From positions 1-37,157 of the forward strand of contig JAKBZN010000023.1 of NCBI GenBank assembly GCA_021842465.1: 37,157 nucleotides of DNA, written 5' to 3'. This DNA is from Pseudomonadota bacterium (GTDB lineage: Bacteria > Pseudomonadota > Gammaproteobacteria > Burkholderiales > Burkholderiaceae_F). Positions 1 to 8,454 of this stretch are shown here, one piece after another. Numbering within the stretch: the stretch's first letter is position 1; every line of letters starts with the position of its first letter. The notes under the pieces are model-generated. The model ran no database searches, was not told the origin of the DNA, and was given only the letters and a program-made list of their open reading frames with translations. The position numbers were made by a program, and so were the translations under genes.

Positions 1-2
1 GC

Positions 3-76
3 TGGAGCGGGCGATGGGAATCGAACCCACGTCTTGAGCTTGGGAAGCTCAGGTCCTACCATTGAACGACGCCCGC
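3..76 (-). tRNA. tRNA-Gly (anticodon CCC)
   Basis: Read on the minus strand this folds as a complete cloverleaf of 74 nt including an encoded 3' CCA. The acceptor arms are GCGGGCG and CGCCCGC, the discriminator base is T, the anticodon stem is TGAGC/GCTCA, and the 7-nt loop TTCCCAA places CCC at positions 34-36. The T arm contains the standard GGTTCGATTCC pattern. It should read the glycine codon GGG. Its 5' half overlaps the last codons of the same-strand metallophosphoesterase reading frame. Confidence 0.97.
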
Positions 77-1242
77 GAAGGGGCGCATTCTACTGCATCG
101 CTCCTGTGTCCGTCGACGGTCCCGCGGACCAGGGTGATGCGCGTGATTTCCGGGCTTGTGCCGAACCGTACGGGCGGTCCCCAGCTTCCGGTCCCGGCGC
201 TGACGTAGACCCACATCCGTTCCTCGCGGGAAAGGCCGGCCACGTGCGGCGCGTGCACCAGCCGCACGGCAATCGTCCACGGAAAGAACTGTCCGGCGTG
301 CGTATGGCCGGAAAGCTGCAGGTCGAACCCGGCGCGTGCGCCGAGCGGTGCGAGTTTCGGGTTGTGGGCGAGAAGAAGGCGGAAGTCCGCGGGAGCGGCG
401 GCGTCGAGCGAGATCGCCGGCGAGGCGTCGCGGTAGGCCGGGTCGACGACGCCGCCCACGATCATCGTGGCCGCTCCCTTGCGGATTGCGTCGTGCTCGT
501 TCCGCAGCACGCGTACCCCCAGGTGCTCGAAGTGGGTGATCCAATCCTGCGCGCCGGCGTAGCAGTCGTGGTTGCCGAGCACGAAGAACGCCGGCTTTTC
601 CCTGGCCAGCGCGGCGAGCGGCGCGACGTCCGCGGCGATGTGCGCGACCGGCGCGTCGACCATGTCGCCGGTGAAGGCAACGAGATCGGGCGCCAGCGCC
701 TCGGCGCAGGCGACGACGCGCTCGACGTAGGGGCGGCGGATGGTGCGGCCGACGTGCAGGTCGGAGATCTGCACGATGCGAAAGCCATCGAGGTCGGGGT
801 GCAGGCCGGCGATCGGCACCGTCACGTCCTGGATGCGCGGGCCGCGCAGGGCGGTGGTCGCACCGATCGCCATCGCCAGGAGCGATGCGGCAAACACCAC
901 CGGCACGCCGTCCTGCGCGATCGCGCCGTGCACGCCGCCGAAGCCCGGAATGCGGGTCGCGAGCAGTGCGACGTCGCGCGCCAGCGCGCCGACGAGTAGG
1001 AAACTGATCCACGCCATCGACAGGTAACTCGCCTGATGAATCGCGCGGTCGAACCACGTCTCGGTCCGCGTGCCGTCACGGGTCCAGTACGCCACCGGAA
1101 CGATCCAGACGAGCAGGAACGGCAGCGCGAGCGCCGTCCGGCTCCACGGCCCCGCGCCCAGGCGCGCCGCGACGTAGGCATAGCCGACGGCGAGGAGCGC
1201 GCTGACGGCGAGGACGAAGGGGCTAAGGATGCGCGGCGTCAC
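49..1242 (-). CDS. Membrane-anchored metallophosphoesterase (YaeI-like)
   Basis: A calcineurin-like phosphoesterase with an N-terminal membrane part. About four hydrophobic segments fill the first ~140 residues, followed by the two-metal phosphoesterase motifs in order: QISDLHVG, FTGDMVDA, VLGNHDCYAG, LLLAHNP and LSGHTHAGQ. These supply the expected Asp, Asn and His metal ligands. The domain should face the periplasm or cytoplasmic membrane surface; the substrate is unknown, although related proteins cleave phosphodiester or lipid pyrophosphate bonds. I chose the GTG at 1242 because the frame upstream (open to an ATG at 1341) is arginine-rich, not family-like, and would run into the divergent ATPase gene. 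The family core ends near ITRITLVRG; about 24 further residues follow, and the stop codon lies inside tRNA-Gly. Confidence 0.85.
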   Translation of the reverse strand: MTPRILSPFVLAVSALLAVGYAYVAARLGAGPWSRTALALPFLLVWIVPVAYWTRDGTRTETWFDRAIHQASYLSMAWISFLLVGALARDVALLATRIPGFGGVHGAIAQDGVPVVFAASLLAMAIGATTALRGPRIQDVTVPIAGLHPDLDGFRIVQISDLHVGRTIRRPYVERVVACAEALAPDLVAFTGDMVDAPVAHIAADVAPLAALAREKPAFFVLGNHDCYAGAQDWITHFEHLGVRVLRNEHDAIRKGAATMIVGGVVDPAYRDASPAISLDAAAPADFRLLLAHNPKLAPLGARAGFDLQLSGHTHAGQFFPWTIAVRLVHAPHVAGLSREERMWVYVSAGTGSWGPPVRFGTSPEITRITLVRGTVDGHRSDAVECAPSRASFNGRT

Positions 1243-1324
1243 GATGCGAGTGGGTTGGACCGCGTACCATCCCGCTGTTGGCGGCGACAGTGACGGAACA
1301 CGGCGGCGAAACACGGGAATCCGG

Positions 1325-3607
1325 ATGGTAACGCGCCACATCGTACTTCTGGGGGTGGCCCTTGCCGGGCTCTTGACGGGGGCCTTGTCCTACCTCGCAG
1401 GGTATGCCGAGGTGGCGCGATGGGCGTGGTCCGCTGCCACCCTGGTGGTGCTCGGCCCGGCGATCGCCACCGCGGCCACGGGGGTGCTGCGGCGCCAGGC
1501 CGGGGTCGATCTCATCGCGGTCCTGGCGATGATCGGGGCGCTGGTCCTCGGTGAGCGGCTGGCCGGGGCGATCATCGCGGTCATGCTCGCTGGCGGCGGC
1601 GCGCTCGAACAATTTGCGGTGTCCCGGGCGCGGCGCGAATTGAGCGCGCTTGTCGGGCGTGCGCCGCGGACCGCGCACCGTCGCAGCGGCGCGGACCTGG
1701 TCGAGGTCGCGGTGGCCGCCGTCATGCCGGGCGACGTGCTCGTCGTGAAGCCCGGCGAGGTGGTTCCGGCCGACGGCCTGGTCCTGTCGGAGCATGCCGT
1801 TCTCGACGAGTCGGCGTTGACCGGCGAATCCCGCCTGGTACGGCTCGAATCCGGGGAGGCCGTGCGCAGCGGCGGTACCAATGCCGGCGCTCCCTTCGAA
1901 TTGCGCGTGACCGCTCCGGCGGCCGACAGCACGTATGCCGGCATCGTCCGGCTGGTGCGCGCGGCCGAGGAATCGAAGGCGCCGTTCGTGCGTCTTGCGG
2001 ACCGCTACGCGCTCGGTTTTCTGGCGGCGACGCTGGTGCTTGCCGCGACGGCATGGGTTGCGGGCGGCAGTCCGATTCGCGCGCTCGCCGTTCTGGTCGT
2101 CGCGACGCCATGTCCGTTGATCCTGGCGGCGCCGGCGGCGATCATCGCCGGCGTGTCGCGCGCGGCGCGGCACGGCATCATCGTGAAGGGTGGCGGGCCG
2201 CTCGAGACCCTGGCGAGGGTCACGGTGCTGCTGCTCGACAAGACCGGAACCGTCACCGCTGCCCAACCCCGGGTGGCGGCGGTGGAGACCGTCGGGTCGG
2301 AGTCCGTCGCGGAGATCGTCCGCCTCGCGGCTTCGGTGGAGCAGCTTTCGCTGCACCCGTATGCGCCGGCGATCGTGCTCGAGGCGCGGGGGCGGGGCGT
2401 GGAATTGCACTTTCCGCAGGATGTTCGCGAACGGGTGGGCGAAGGTATTGCCGGAACGGTGGATGGCCGCCGGGTCGCCGTCGGCCAATTCGAGTTCGTG
2501 GCGCCGGGATCGCCGAGGACGCCCGACCTTCGGGCCATCGAGGTGCGCACGGCGGTCGAAGGCTCCGCCGCCGTATACGTGGCGATCGACGGCGCACTCG
2601 CCGGCGCGTTCCTGCTGCAGGACCCGATCCGCGCCGAGGCGCCGCGCACGCTGCGCTCCCTGCGGGCGGCCGGTATCGCGCGCATCAACATGGTTACGGG
2701 CGACCATCCCGACATCGCCGAACTGGTCGGCGACGCGCTGGGCGTCGACCGTGTCTTCTCCGAGCGTACGCCCCAGGAAAAGGTCGAGGTGATCCGTCTG
2801 GTGCGTGCGGAGGGCGTCACCGCGATGGTCGGCGACGGAGTCAACGACGCGCCCGCGCTCGCGCTCGCCGATGTCGGGATCGCCATGGGCGCGCGCGGCG
2901 CGACCGCGGCGTCGGAGGCCGCCGACGTCGTGCTGACCGCCAACCGGCTGGACGGTCTGGTGACCGCGATCGACATCGCGAAACGCACCGGACGCATCGC
3001 TCGGGAGAGCGTATTCGTCGGGATGGGATTGTCCGTCGTGGCGATGGGGTTTGCGGCCGCGGGTTTCATCGCTCCCGCCGTCGGCGCGGTGCTGCAGGAG
3101 GCGATCGACGTTCTCGTCATCGCCAATGCGCTGCGCGCGCTCGCCGATGCCGGGGGGCGCGCCACCAGGACGGAGGAAGCCGCAGCCTTGGGGCGGGCGC
3201 TGGCGGCGGAGCACCGGTCGCTCCAGCCGCAGATCGGGGACATCGTGGCGCTGGCAGCGCAGATCGATTCACTGCCACCCCGCGAGGCGCGGGCGCGGCT
3301 TGCCGGTCTATGCGCGATGATCGAACGGGATCTCCTTCCGCATGAGCGCGCGGAGCAGCGGACCGCCTACGCCGCCATCCGGAGCATCCTTCGGGACGAG
3401 GACCCGACCGGACCGCTGATCCAGACGCACCATGAAGTCCAGCGGCGCGCCCGGCTTCTGCGCCGCCTCGTCGCGCAGTTGCCCGCCGAGGGGCCGCGGC
3501 CGGAGGACCTGCGGGATCTGCAGCGGATGCTCTACGGCCTGCACGCCATCCTGGCACTGCATTTCGCGCAGGAGGAGGAACTCTACGCGTTGTTTGAATC
3601 TTCGTGA
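1325..3607 (+). CDS. P1B-type metal-translocating ATPase with C-terminal hemerythrin-like domain
   Basis: A heavy-metal transport ATPase of 760 residues with no N-terminal metal-binding domain; it starts directly at TM1. Visible motifs are TGES near residue 165, the membrane metal-site motif TPCP at about 261-264, the phosphorylated Asp in DKTGT near 305, the HP motif at about 344-345 and GDGVND near 503-508. The hydrophobic pattern fits eight TM helices. After TM8 a tail of about 130 residues carries His/Glu motifs (EHRSL, LPHERAEQ, THHEVQRR, LHAILALHFAQEEE) typical of a diiron hemerythrin HHE domain. TPC in place of CPC or SPC together with a hemerythrin tail is the description of the P1B-5 group (Nia-like, nickel/iron). 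The metal here is therefore inferred, not shown. The ATG at 1325 starts the family-like sequence. A flavoprotein gene follows after 51 nt and may be co-transcribed. Confidence 0.92.
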   Translation: MVTRHIVLLGVALAGLLTGALSYLAGYAEVARWAWSAATLVVLGPAIATAATGVLRRQAGVDLIAVLAMIGALVLGERLAGAIIAVMLAGGGALEQFAVSRARRELSALVGRAPRTAHRRSGADLVEVAVAAVMPGDVLVVKPGEVVPADGLVLSEHAVLDESALTGESRLVRLESGEAVRSGGTNAGAPFELRVTAPAADSTYAGIVRLVRAAEESKAPFVRLADRYALGFLAATLVLAATAWVAGGSPIRALAVLVVATPCPLILAAPAAIIAGVSRAARHGIIVKGGGPLETLARVTVLLLDKTGTVTAAQPRVAAVETVGSESVAEIVRLAASVEQLSLHPYAPAIVLEARGRGVELHFPQDVRERVGEGIAGTVDGRRVAVGQFEFVAPGSPRTPDLRAIEVRTAVEGSAAVYVAIDGALAGAFLLQDPIRAEAPRTLRSLRAAGIARINMVTGDHPDIAELVGDALGVDRVFSERTPQEKVEVIRLVRAEGVTAMVGDGVNDAPALALADVGIAMGARGATAASEAADVVLTANRLDGLVTAIDIAKRTGRIARESVFVGMGLSVVAMGFAAAGFIAPAVGAVLQEAIDVLVIANALRALADAGGRATRTEEAAALGRALAAEHRSLQPQIGDIVALAAQIDSLPPREARARLAGLCAMIERDLLPHERAEQRTAYAAIRSILRDEDPTGPLIQTHHEVQRRARLLRRLVAQLPAEGPRPEDLRDLQRMLYGLHAILALHFAQEEELYALFESS

Positions 3608-3658
3608 GATTGCGCTCGATGCGCGCAGGCGGCGCGGGCAATGGAAAGGCGGGGCGAC

Positions 3659-5044
3659 ATGATCGAGACGATGTATGCGGACGTGGTGGTTCTGGGGGCC
3701 GGCGGCGGGGGGTATCCCGCCGCCTTCCGGCTTGCCCGCGAAGGCCGCACGGTCGTGATGGTCGATCCGTTCGGCAATCTCGGCGGTGATTGTCTGGCGG
3801 AGGGCTGCGTGCCGTCGAAGGCGGTGCGGGAAGCGGCGTTGGCTCGCGCCGGGGCCGGGAAGTTTCGGCTGTTCGGCCTGAAGGGCGCGATGCCCGAGGT
3901 GGATTGGCCCGGGGTGCTGGCGCACAAGGACCGGGTTCAATCGATCCGCTATGCGCAGCACCGTGACGAGATCGCCGCGTCGACGATCCGGATGTACAAG
4001 GGGATGGGGCGCATCGTCGACGGCCATGCCGTCGACATCGCCACCGATCGCGGAGATCTGCTGCGGGTCCAGGCCCTGCACCTGATCGTCGCCACCGGGT
4101 CGCGGCCGCGGCGCCTCGCAGTCCCGGGAGCCGAACTCGCGATCACGTCACACGATCTGTTCCGGTTGGGGGCCGATCTGCCGGCTCCCCGCCGGTTGGT
4201 GGCGATCGGCGGCGGCTACATCGGCCTCGAAACCGCATCCATGCTGCAGCGTTTCGGTGCGCAGGCGACCGTCCTGGAGGCGACGCCGGCCATTCTTCCC
4301 GGAGCCCCACCCCGGCTGGCGCGCACGCTCCATGCCGCGCTGGCGCGCCGCCTGCATCTCGTCACCGATGCCAAGGTGGTGGGGATCGAGCGGGGCGCCG
4401 ACGGCGATCTTCGGGTCCGGTACGACCGTGACGGCGCGCCGCAGTCGGTCGTGGCGGATTGCGTGCTGATGGCGACTGGGCGCGAGCCGGTTCTGCCGGA
4501 CGGGTTCGACGCGCTCGGCCTGCCGCCGGGGCGCATCACCGTCGACGACCGGCTGCGCACGGCGCTTCCCCACGTCTACGCGCCGGGCGATGTCAACGGC
4601 CGCAGCATGCTGTTTCATTCCGCCGTTCGGCAAAGCCTGGTCGCAGCGGAAGATATTCTGGCTGGTGGCAACGGATCGGGACGGATGAATTTCGATGCCG
4701 TCCCATTCACGGTCTTCACGGAGCCGGAGGTGGCGTGGGTCGGTTTGACCGAGGACGCGGCGGCGCGACAGGGAATCGATGCGGTGGCCGCGACCTACGA
4801 CTACGAGACCGATTCGCGCGCGCAGATATTCGACGAAATGGAAGGGTTCCTGACGCTCGTGTTCGCGCGGCGGACCGGAATCCTGATCGGTGCGCAGATC
4901 GCGGGCCTTGATGCCGCGCAGGTCATCGCGCCGCTCGCGCTCGCGGTACAGACCCGCACGACCGCGGTGGCCCTGGCGGAAACGCCGTTTCCCCACCCGA
5001 TGATCAGTGAAGGGATCGGCAAGGCCGCGCGCACCGTCGCATGA
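3659..5044 (+). CDS. FAD-dependent disulfide reductase (mercuric reductase / lipoamide dehydrogenase-like)
   Basis: A class I pyridine nucleotide-disulfide oxidoreductase of 461 residues. It shows the N-terminal FAD site VVLGAGGGGYPAA, the redox-active disulfide in GGDCLAEGCVPSK (Cys45 and Cys50), the central NAD(P) site AIGGGYIGLETA, the second FAD motif YAPGDVNG, and the C-terminal dimer motif HPMISE with the usual catalytic His-Glu spacing. The true lpdA of the 2-oxoglutarate complex lies at 25959, so this is a second, divergent member. Lack of the HxHPT form and the position beside a metal ATPase suggest a mercuric-reductase-like or other metal/redox role. The substrate cannot be told from sequence. 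The ATG at 3659 is preferred over the in-frame ATG at 3641 because a purine-rich stretch (GGAAAGG) precedes it. Confidence 0.85.
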   Translation: MIETMYADVVVLGAGGGGYPAAFRLAREGRTVVMVDPFGNLGGDCLAEGCVPSKAVREAALARAGAGKFRLFGLKGAMPEVDWPGVLAHKDRVQSIRYAQHRDEIAASTIRMYKGMGRIVDGHAVDIATDRGDLLRVQALHLIVATGSRPRRLAVPGAELAITSHDLFRLGADLPAPRRLVAIGGGYIGLETASMLQRFGAQATVLEATPAILPGAPPRLARTLHAALARRLHLVTDAKVVGIERGADGDLRVRYDRDGAPQSVVADCVLMATGREPVLPDGFDALGLPPGRITVDDRLRTALPHVYAPGDVNGRSMLFHSAVRQSLVAAEDILAGGNGSGRMNFDAVPFTVFTEPEVAWVGLTEDAAARQGIDAVAATYDYETDSRAQIFDEMEGFLTLVFARRTGILIGAQIAGLDAAQVIAPLALAVQTRTTAVALAETPFPHPMISEGIGKAARTVA

Positions 5045-5055
5045 TCGGATCGATT

Positions 5056-5082
5056 GCCGTCCCGCCGTAGGCACCGGGCGGC
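5056..5082. terminator. Hairpin between convergent genes, possible bidirectional terminator
   Basis: GCCG-T-CCCG pairs with CGGGCGGC across a 10-nt loop, in the 44-nt gap between two convergent stop codons. There is no T run on either side, so it does not qualify as a classic intrinsic terminator. The placement is the main argument. Confidence 0.35.
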
Positions 5083-5088
5083 CGTCGC

Positions 5089-6543
5089 TCAGCCCTGACG
5101 GCGCTGCGCGCCCGGTGGTCCGCTTCCCGTGCCGGGGGCGTGGCCGCTCACCTCGACGCCGTCGGACGGGCGCAGGCGCGCGAACGCGGGCAGGGCGACG
5201 ATCGGCAATGCGGCGATGAGCAGAAACACGGTGTGAAATGCCGCCACCGTGGGGACGGACCGCGCGGGCGTCAGCAGACCCAGGAGCGCGGCGCCCAGTG
5301 ATACGCCGAAGCTCACCGTGAGCTGCTGGATCAGTCCCCCCAGGCTGGTGGCCCGACTCAGCCGGTCCGCGTCGATTTCCGCGTACGCCAGCGTGTTGGA
5401 GGTCATGAACTGGCTGGAGCGCACCAGCCCGAAGAGGATGATCCCCGTTGCGATCACGATGCGGGGCGTGCCGGTTCCGATCTCGGCGAAACCGACGAGC
5501 ATGCCCGCGCACGCCAGTGCACTGCCGATCAGCAGGGCGCGGAAGCCGACGCGTCGCAGTGCCGGCCCGATGGCGACGCGAACCAGCGGCGCCGCCAATG
5601 CCGACAGAAACGTGAGCGAGCCGGATTCCGCCGGACTCATGCCCAGTCCGACCTGCAACAGCAGTGGCAGGAGATAGACCGGGGCGTTCATCCCGACGCG
5701 ACAGAGTCCGCCGGCGAGGGTGGCGACGCCGAAGGTGCGTTCCCGCAGCAGGCTCAGGTCGATCGCGGGGTGCCGCTGGCCGCGGCTTCGCCGGGCAAAG
5801 CCGACGAGAAGCACGCCCGCCGTCGCCACGGCGGCGACGGGCATGATCCCGGGCATGCGTCCGACGCCTTCCATTGCGAATTGCAGCAGACCCACCCCCG
5901 CACAGAACAACGCGAAGCCGGTCATGTCGAAGGGCGGCACCGCGTCGGCCCGCATCGGCGCGACGAAGCGCAGCGCCAGTGCGATGCCGATGAGGCCGAA
6001 CGGCAGGTTGATGTAGAAGATCCACCGCCAGGAGAGGTAGGTCGTCAGGTAGCCGCCGAGCAGCGGACCGATGACCGGGCCGGCGATGGCGGGCAGGGTG
6101 GTGTACGTCATCGCGCGGACGAGTTGACTGCGCGGAAAGCTGCGCAGCAGGATGAGGCGGCCGACGGGAGTCATCATCGCTCCGCCGAGTCCCTGGAGAA
6201 TCCGCGTCGCCACCAGCATCGCGAAACTGTCGGCGATGCCGCATAACGCCGACCCGACGGTGAACACCGCGAGCGCCGCCGCGAACACGCGGCGGGCGCC
6301 GAACCGATCGGCAAACCATCCGCTGAGGGGGATGAACACCGCGAGCGCGAGAACGTACGCGCTCACGGCGAGGCTCATTTGCACGACGGTGACGTGCAGG
6401 GAGCCGGCCATGTCCGGAATGGCCGTGGTCACGATGGTGGCGTCGAGCTGTTCCATCAGGAACGCAATCGCCACCACCAGCGGAATCAGCAGGCCGGGCC
6501 GTTGCGGCGATTCCGGCAGGGGATGGTTCGCGTCGGCGTTCAT
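5089..6543 (-). CDS. MFS drug exporter, DHA2 (EmrB/QacA-like) family
   Basis: A 484-residue major facilitator protein. The first helix carries the DHA2 signature region (MEQLDATIVTTAIPDMAG), and the helix 2-3 loop has the MFS motif GWFADRFGARRV. Helix 5 has the antiporter-type stretch GPVIGPLLGGYL. The hydrophobic pattern suits 13-14 transmembrane segments in the inner membrane. The family exports cationic or hydrophobic drugs by proton antiport; the substrate is unknown. The ATG at 6543 gives a start (MNADANHPLPES) just before TM1. No adaptor (EmrA-like) or outer-membrane partner is adjacent. The chemoreceptor gene upstream on the same strand is separated by 116 nt that contain a strong hairpin. 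Confidence 0.9.
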   Translation of the reverse strand: MNADANHPLPESPQRPGLLIPLVVAIAFLMEQLDATIVTTAIPDMAGSLHVTVVQMSLAVSAYVLALAVFIPLSGWFADRFGARRVFAAALAVFTVGSALCGIADSFAMLVATRILQGLGGAMMTPVGRLILLRSFPRSQLVRAMTYTTLPAIAGPVIGPLLGGYLTTYLSWRWIFYINLPFGLIGIALALRFVAPMRADAVPPFDMTGFALFCAGVGLLQFAMEGVGRMPGIMPVAAVATAGVLLVGFARRSRGQRHPAIDLSLLRERTFGVATLAGGLCRVGMNAPVYLLPLLLQVGLGMSPAESGSLTFLSALAAPLVRVAIGPALRRVGFRALLIGSALACAGMLVGFAEIGTGTPRIVIATGIILFGLVRSSQFMTSNTLAYAEIDADRLSRATSLGGLIQQLTVSFGVSLGAALLGLLTPARSVPTVAAFHTVFLLIAALPIVALPAFARLRPSDGVEVSGHAPGTGSGPPGAQRRQG

Positions 6544-6617
6544 CGGACGGAGCGGGCGGGCGCGCGCATTGTACGGCGTCCCGGTCCGGGCCGTCCCCTT
6601 TCGCGCCGACCCGCCGC

Positions 6618-6651
6618 CGAGGTCTGGCTTCGGCCCCGGTTGCAGACCTCG
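6618..6651 (-). terminator. 9-bp inverted repeat just after the chemoreceptor gene
   Basis: CGAGGTCTG and CAGACCTCG form a perfect 9-bp inverted repeat around a 16-nt loop, starting 8 nt beyond the chemoreceptor stop codon on its strand. No T tract follows, so efficient intrinsic termination is doubtful. It could protect the mRNA 3' end or attenuate reading into the exporter gene. Confidence 0.4.
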
Positions 6652-6659
6652 CGGGCGGC

Positions 6660-8201
6660 CTACGCGTGCGCGAGCTTGAACATCTTCACCGCGTCGACGA
6701 GTTGTGCGGCCTGGCTGCGCAGGCCTTCCGACGCCGCGGCCGATTGTTCCACCAGAGCCGAGTTCTGTTGCGTCGCGCGGTCGAGTTGCAGGACGGCGTC
6801 GCGTACTTCGGCGATTTCCGTCGTCTGTTCGCTGGTCGCCGCGCTGATTTCCGAGATCAGGCCGGCGACGTTCCGGACCTGGGCGACGATGTCGTCGATG
6901 GCGGAGACCGCTTCCGAGACCAGGGTCGATCCGGTCTCCACCCGTTCGACGCTGCCGCCGATCAGCGACTTGATTTCGTTGGCCGCCATGGCGCTGCGTT
7001 GCGCCAGGCTCCGGACCTCGCTCGCCACGACGGCGAATCCGCGCCCCTGTTCCCCGGCGCGGGCGGCCTCGACCGCGGCGTTCAGGGCGAGGATGTTGGT
7101 CTGAAACGCGATCCCGTCGATCACGCCGATGATGTTGCCGATCTTCGCAGAGCTTTCGGAAATTGCATTCATGGTGGTCGTGACCTGCGCGATGACCTCT
7201 CCGCCCTTGGTGGCCGCGGAACTCGCCGACGCGGCGAGCTGGGCCGCCTGGTTGGCTGCCTGGGCATTGCGCTCCACCGTGGCCGCGAGGGTTTCCATCG
7301 ACGCCGAGGTCTGCTGGAGGTTCGATGCCTGCATCTCGGTGCGTTGCGACAGATCCTTGTTGCCCGCCGCGATCTCGGCGGAGGCGGTGGACACGCTGTC
7401 GCTGTTCGCGCGCACGCTTTCGACGATCCGGGTCAGGCTCTCCTGCATCTTTTGCATCGCGGCCATCAGGCTTTGGGTGTCCGACGGATTCGCGGCGACG
7501 GCGGCGCTGAGGTTGCCGACCGCGATTTCCCGTGCGAGGAGGGTGGCATCCTCGGGCTCCCCGCCCAGTTTGCCGGTGATCTGGTGCGACAGGAAGTAGC
7601 CTGCCGTTCCGCCGACGGCGCACACCAGGATCATGAGGACGAGGCTCGCCAGGGTCGCGCGCTGCTGCTCGGCGTGGGCGCCGGCGGCCGCATCGGTTGC
7701 GCTCGCGACGATCTGCTGTTCCAGTTGCGTGGCGATCTGCTCGGGTTCCTGTTCGATGCCCTTGGCGGCCTTGTCACCGGCGATCGGGTTGTAATACGCC
7801 GCGGCGAAGTCGCCGAGGCCCTGTCGATACGCCACACCGAGGTCGGCGTGGGCCTTCTGGAACGCCTGCAGGAGCTTGCGGGTGTCCCCGGAAGGCAGCC
7901 GGGATGCCAGGGCCTTCGCCTTGTCGTCAACCTCTTGTTCCTGCTGCTGGAAGGCGGTCCAGTAGTGCGACAGGGCCTCCGGGTCGTGTCCCTTCAGCAG
8001 CACGTCCTTCCAGTCCTGCACTTGCGTCTTGAATGCCAGGAGCATGTCGGCCGCTAGGCGCTCGTCGGCGTAATCGACATCGATCGTGCGCGCGTAGGTG
8101 CTGGCGGCGCGGTTGAGTTCGAAAATGCCGACCGATCCGCCCGCGGCGGTGAGCAGCACGGCGGCGGCGAATGCAAGAGGAAGCTTGTGGCGAAGTTTCA
8201 T
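6660..8201 (-). CDS. Methyl-accepting chemotaxis protein
   Basis: A 513-residue transmembrane chemoreceptor. TM1 is at about residues 8-28, followed by a mainly helical periplasmic domain of about 160 residues. TM2 ([20 protein letters not shown]) follows, then a HAMP-like linker and a long cytoplasmic coiled coil. The signalling tip [20 protein letters not shown] continues into [18 protein letters not shown], the canonical kinase-control hairpin. It should control a CheA-CheW array; the ligand is unknown. The C-terminus ([12 protein letters not shown]) has no NWETF-like CheR/CheB tether. The ATG at 8201 is chosen because GGGAGAAA precedes it and TM1 follows at once; the longer frame upstream is not coding-like. 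No other chemotaxis gene is nearby. Confidence 0.95.
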   Translation of the reverse strand: MKLRHKLPLAFAAAVLLTAAGGSVGIFELNRAASTYARTIDVDYADERLAADMLLAFKTQVQDWKDVLLKGHDPEALSHYWTAFQQQEQEVDDKAKALASRLPSGDTRKLLQAFQKAHADLGVAYRQGLGDFAAAYYNPIAGDKAAKGIEQEPEQIATQLEQQIVASATDAAAGAHAEQQRATLASLVLMILVCAVGGTAGYFLSHQITGKLGGEPEDATLLAREIAVGNLSAAVAANPSDTQSLMAAMQKMQESLTRIVESVRANSDSVSTASAEIAAGNKDLSQRTEMQASNLQQTSASMETLAATVERNAQAANQAAQLAASASSAATKGGEVIAQVTTTMNAISESSAKIGNIIGVIDGIAFQTNILALNAAVEAARAGEQGRGFAVVASEVRSLAQRSAMAANEIKSLIGGSVERVETGSTLVSEAVSAIDDIVAQVRNVAGLISEISAATSEQTTEIAEVRDAVLQLDRATQQNSALVEQSAAASEGLRSQAAQLVDAVKMFKLAHA

Positions 8202-8232
8202 GGGTTTCTCCCGATTCTTCGTTCCGCGCCAG

Positions 8233-8259
8233 CGATCCGCCCAAAGCGCAGATCGTTTG
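8233..8259 (-). promoter_or_regulatory. Weak sigma-28-like promoter candidate for the chemoreceptor
   Basis: On the minus strand CAAA, a 15-nt spacer and GCGGATCG resemble the flagellar consensus TAAA-N15-GCCGATAA, with three of four and five of eight bases matching. It lies about 30 nt upstream of the chemoreceptor start. The whole gap 8202-8454 otherwise holds only A/T-rich tracts near 8320-8370 and no reading frame I can support. The match is weak. Confidence 0.2.
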
Positions 8260-8454
8260 ACGTCGGATCGTCGGCGCGCATCGTGACATGGGGGCGCGTC
8301 GCATGAGGGCGGGAAAAAGATCGAAAAATCGCCGAACTTTGTATTTTTGTTTGTTGTCTTACTAAATCCCAATCAGGATCACGATTTCTCCGGGTCAGGC
8401 ATGGGCATTCCGTACGGGTCGAATCGTCCGGCTTGATTGGCGCTGCGTGTCGAC

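Noticed and set aside
1223..3214. Minus-strand open frame of 663 codons opposite the metal ATPase
   Set aside because: Antisense shadow; the protein is Arg/His/Gly-rich without domains, and the plus strand has every P-type ATPase motif.
8310..8350. Possible sigma-28 promoter in the A/T-rich tract (CAAAGTTC then CGATCT on the minus strand)
   Set aside because: The spacing between the two parts does not fit the sigma-28 consensus; a slightly better but still weak match is at 8233-8259.
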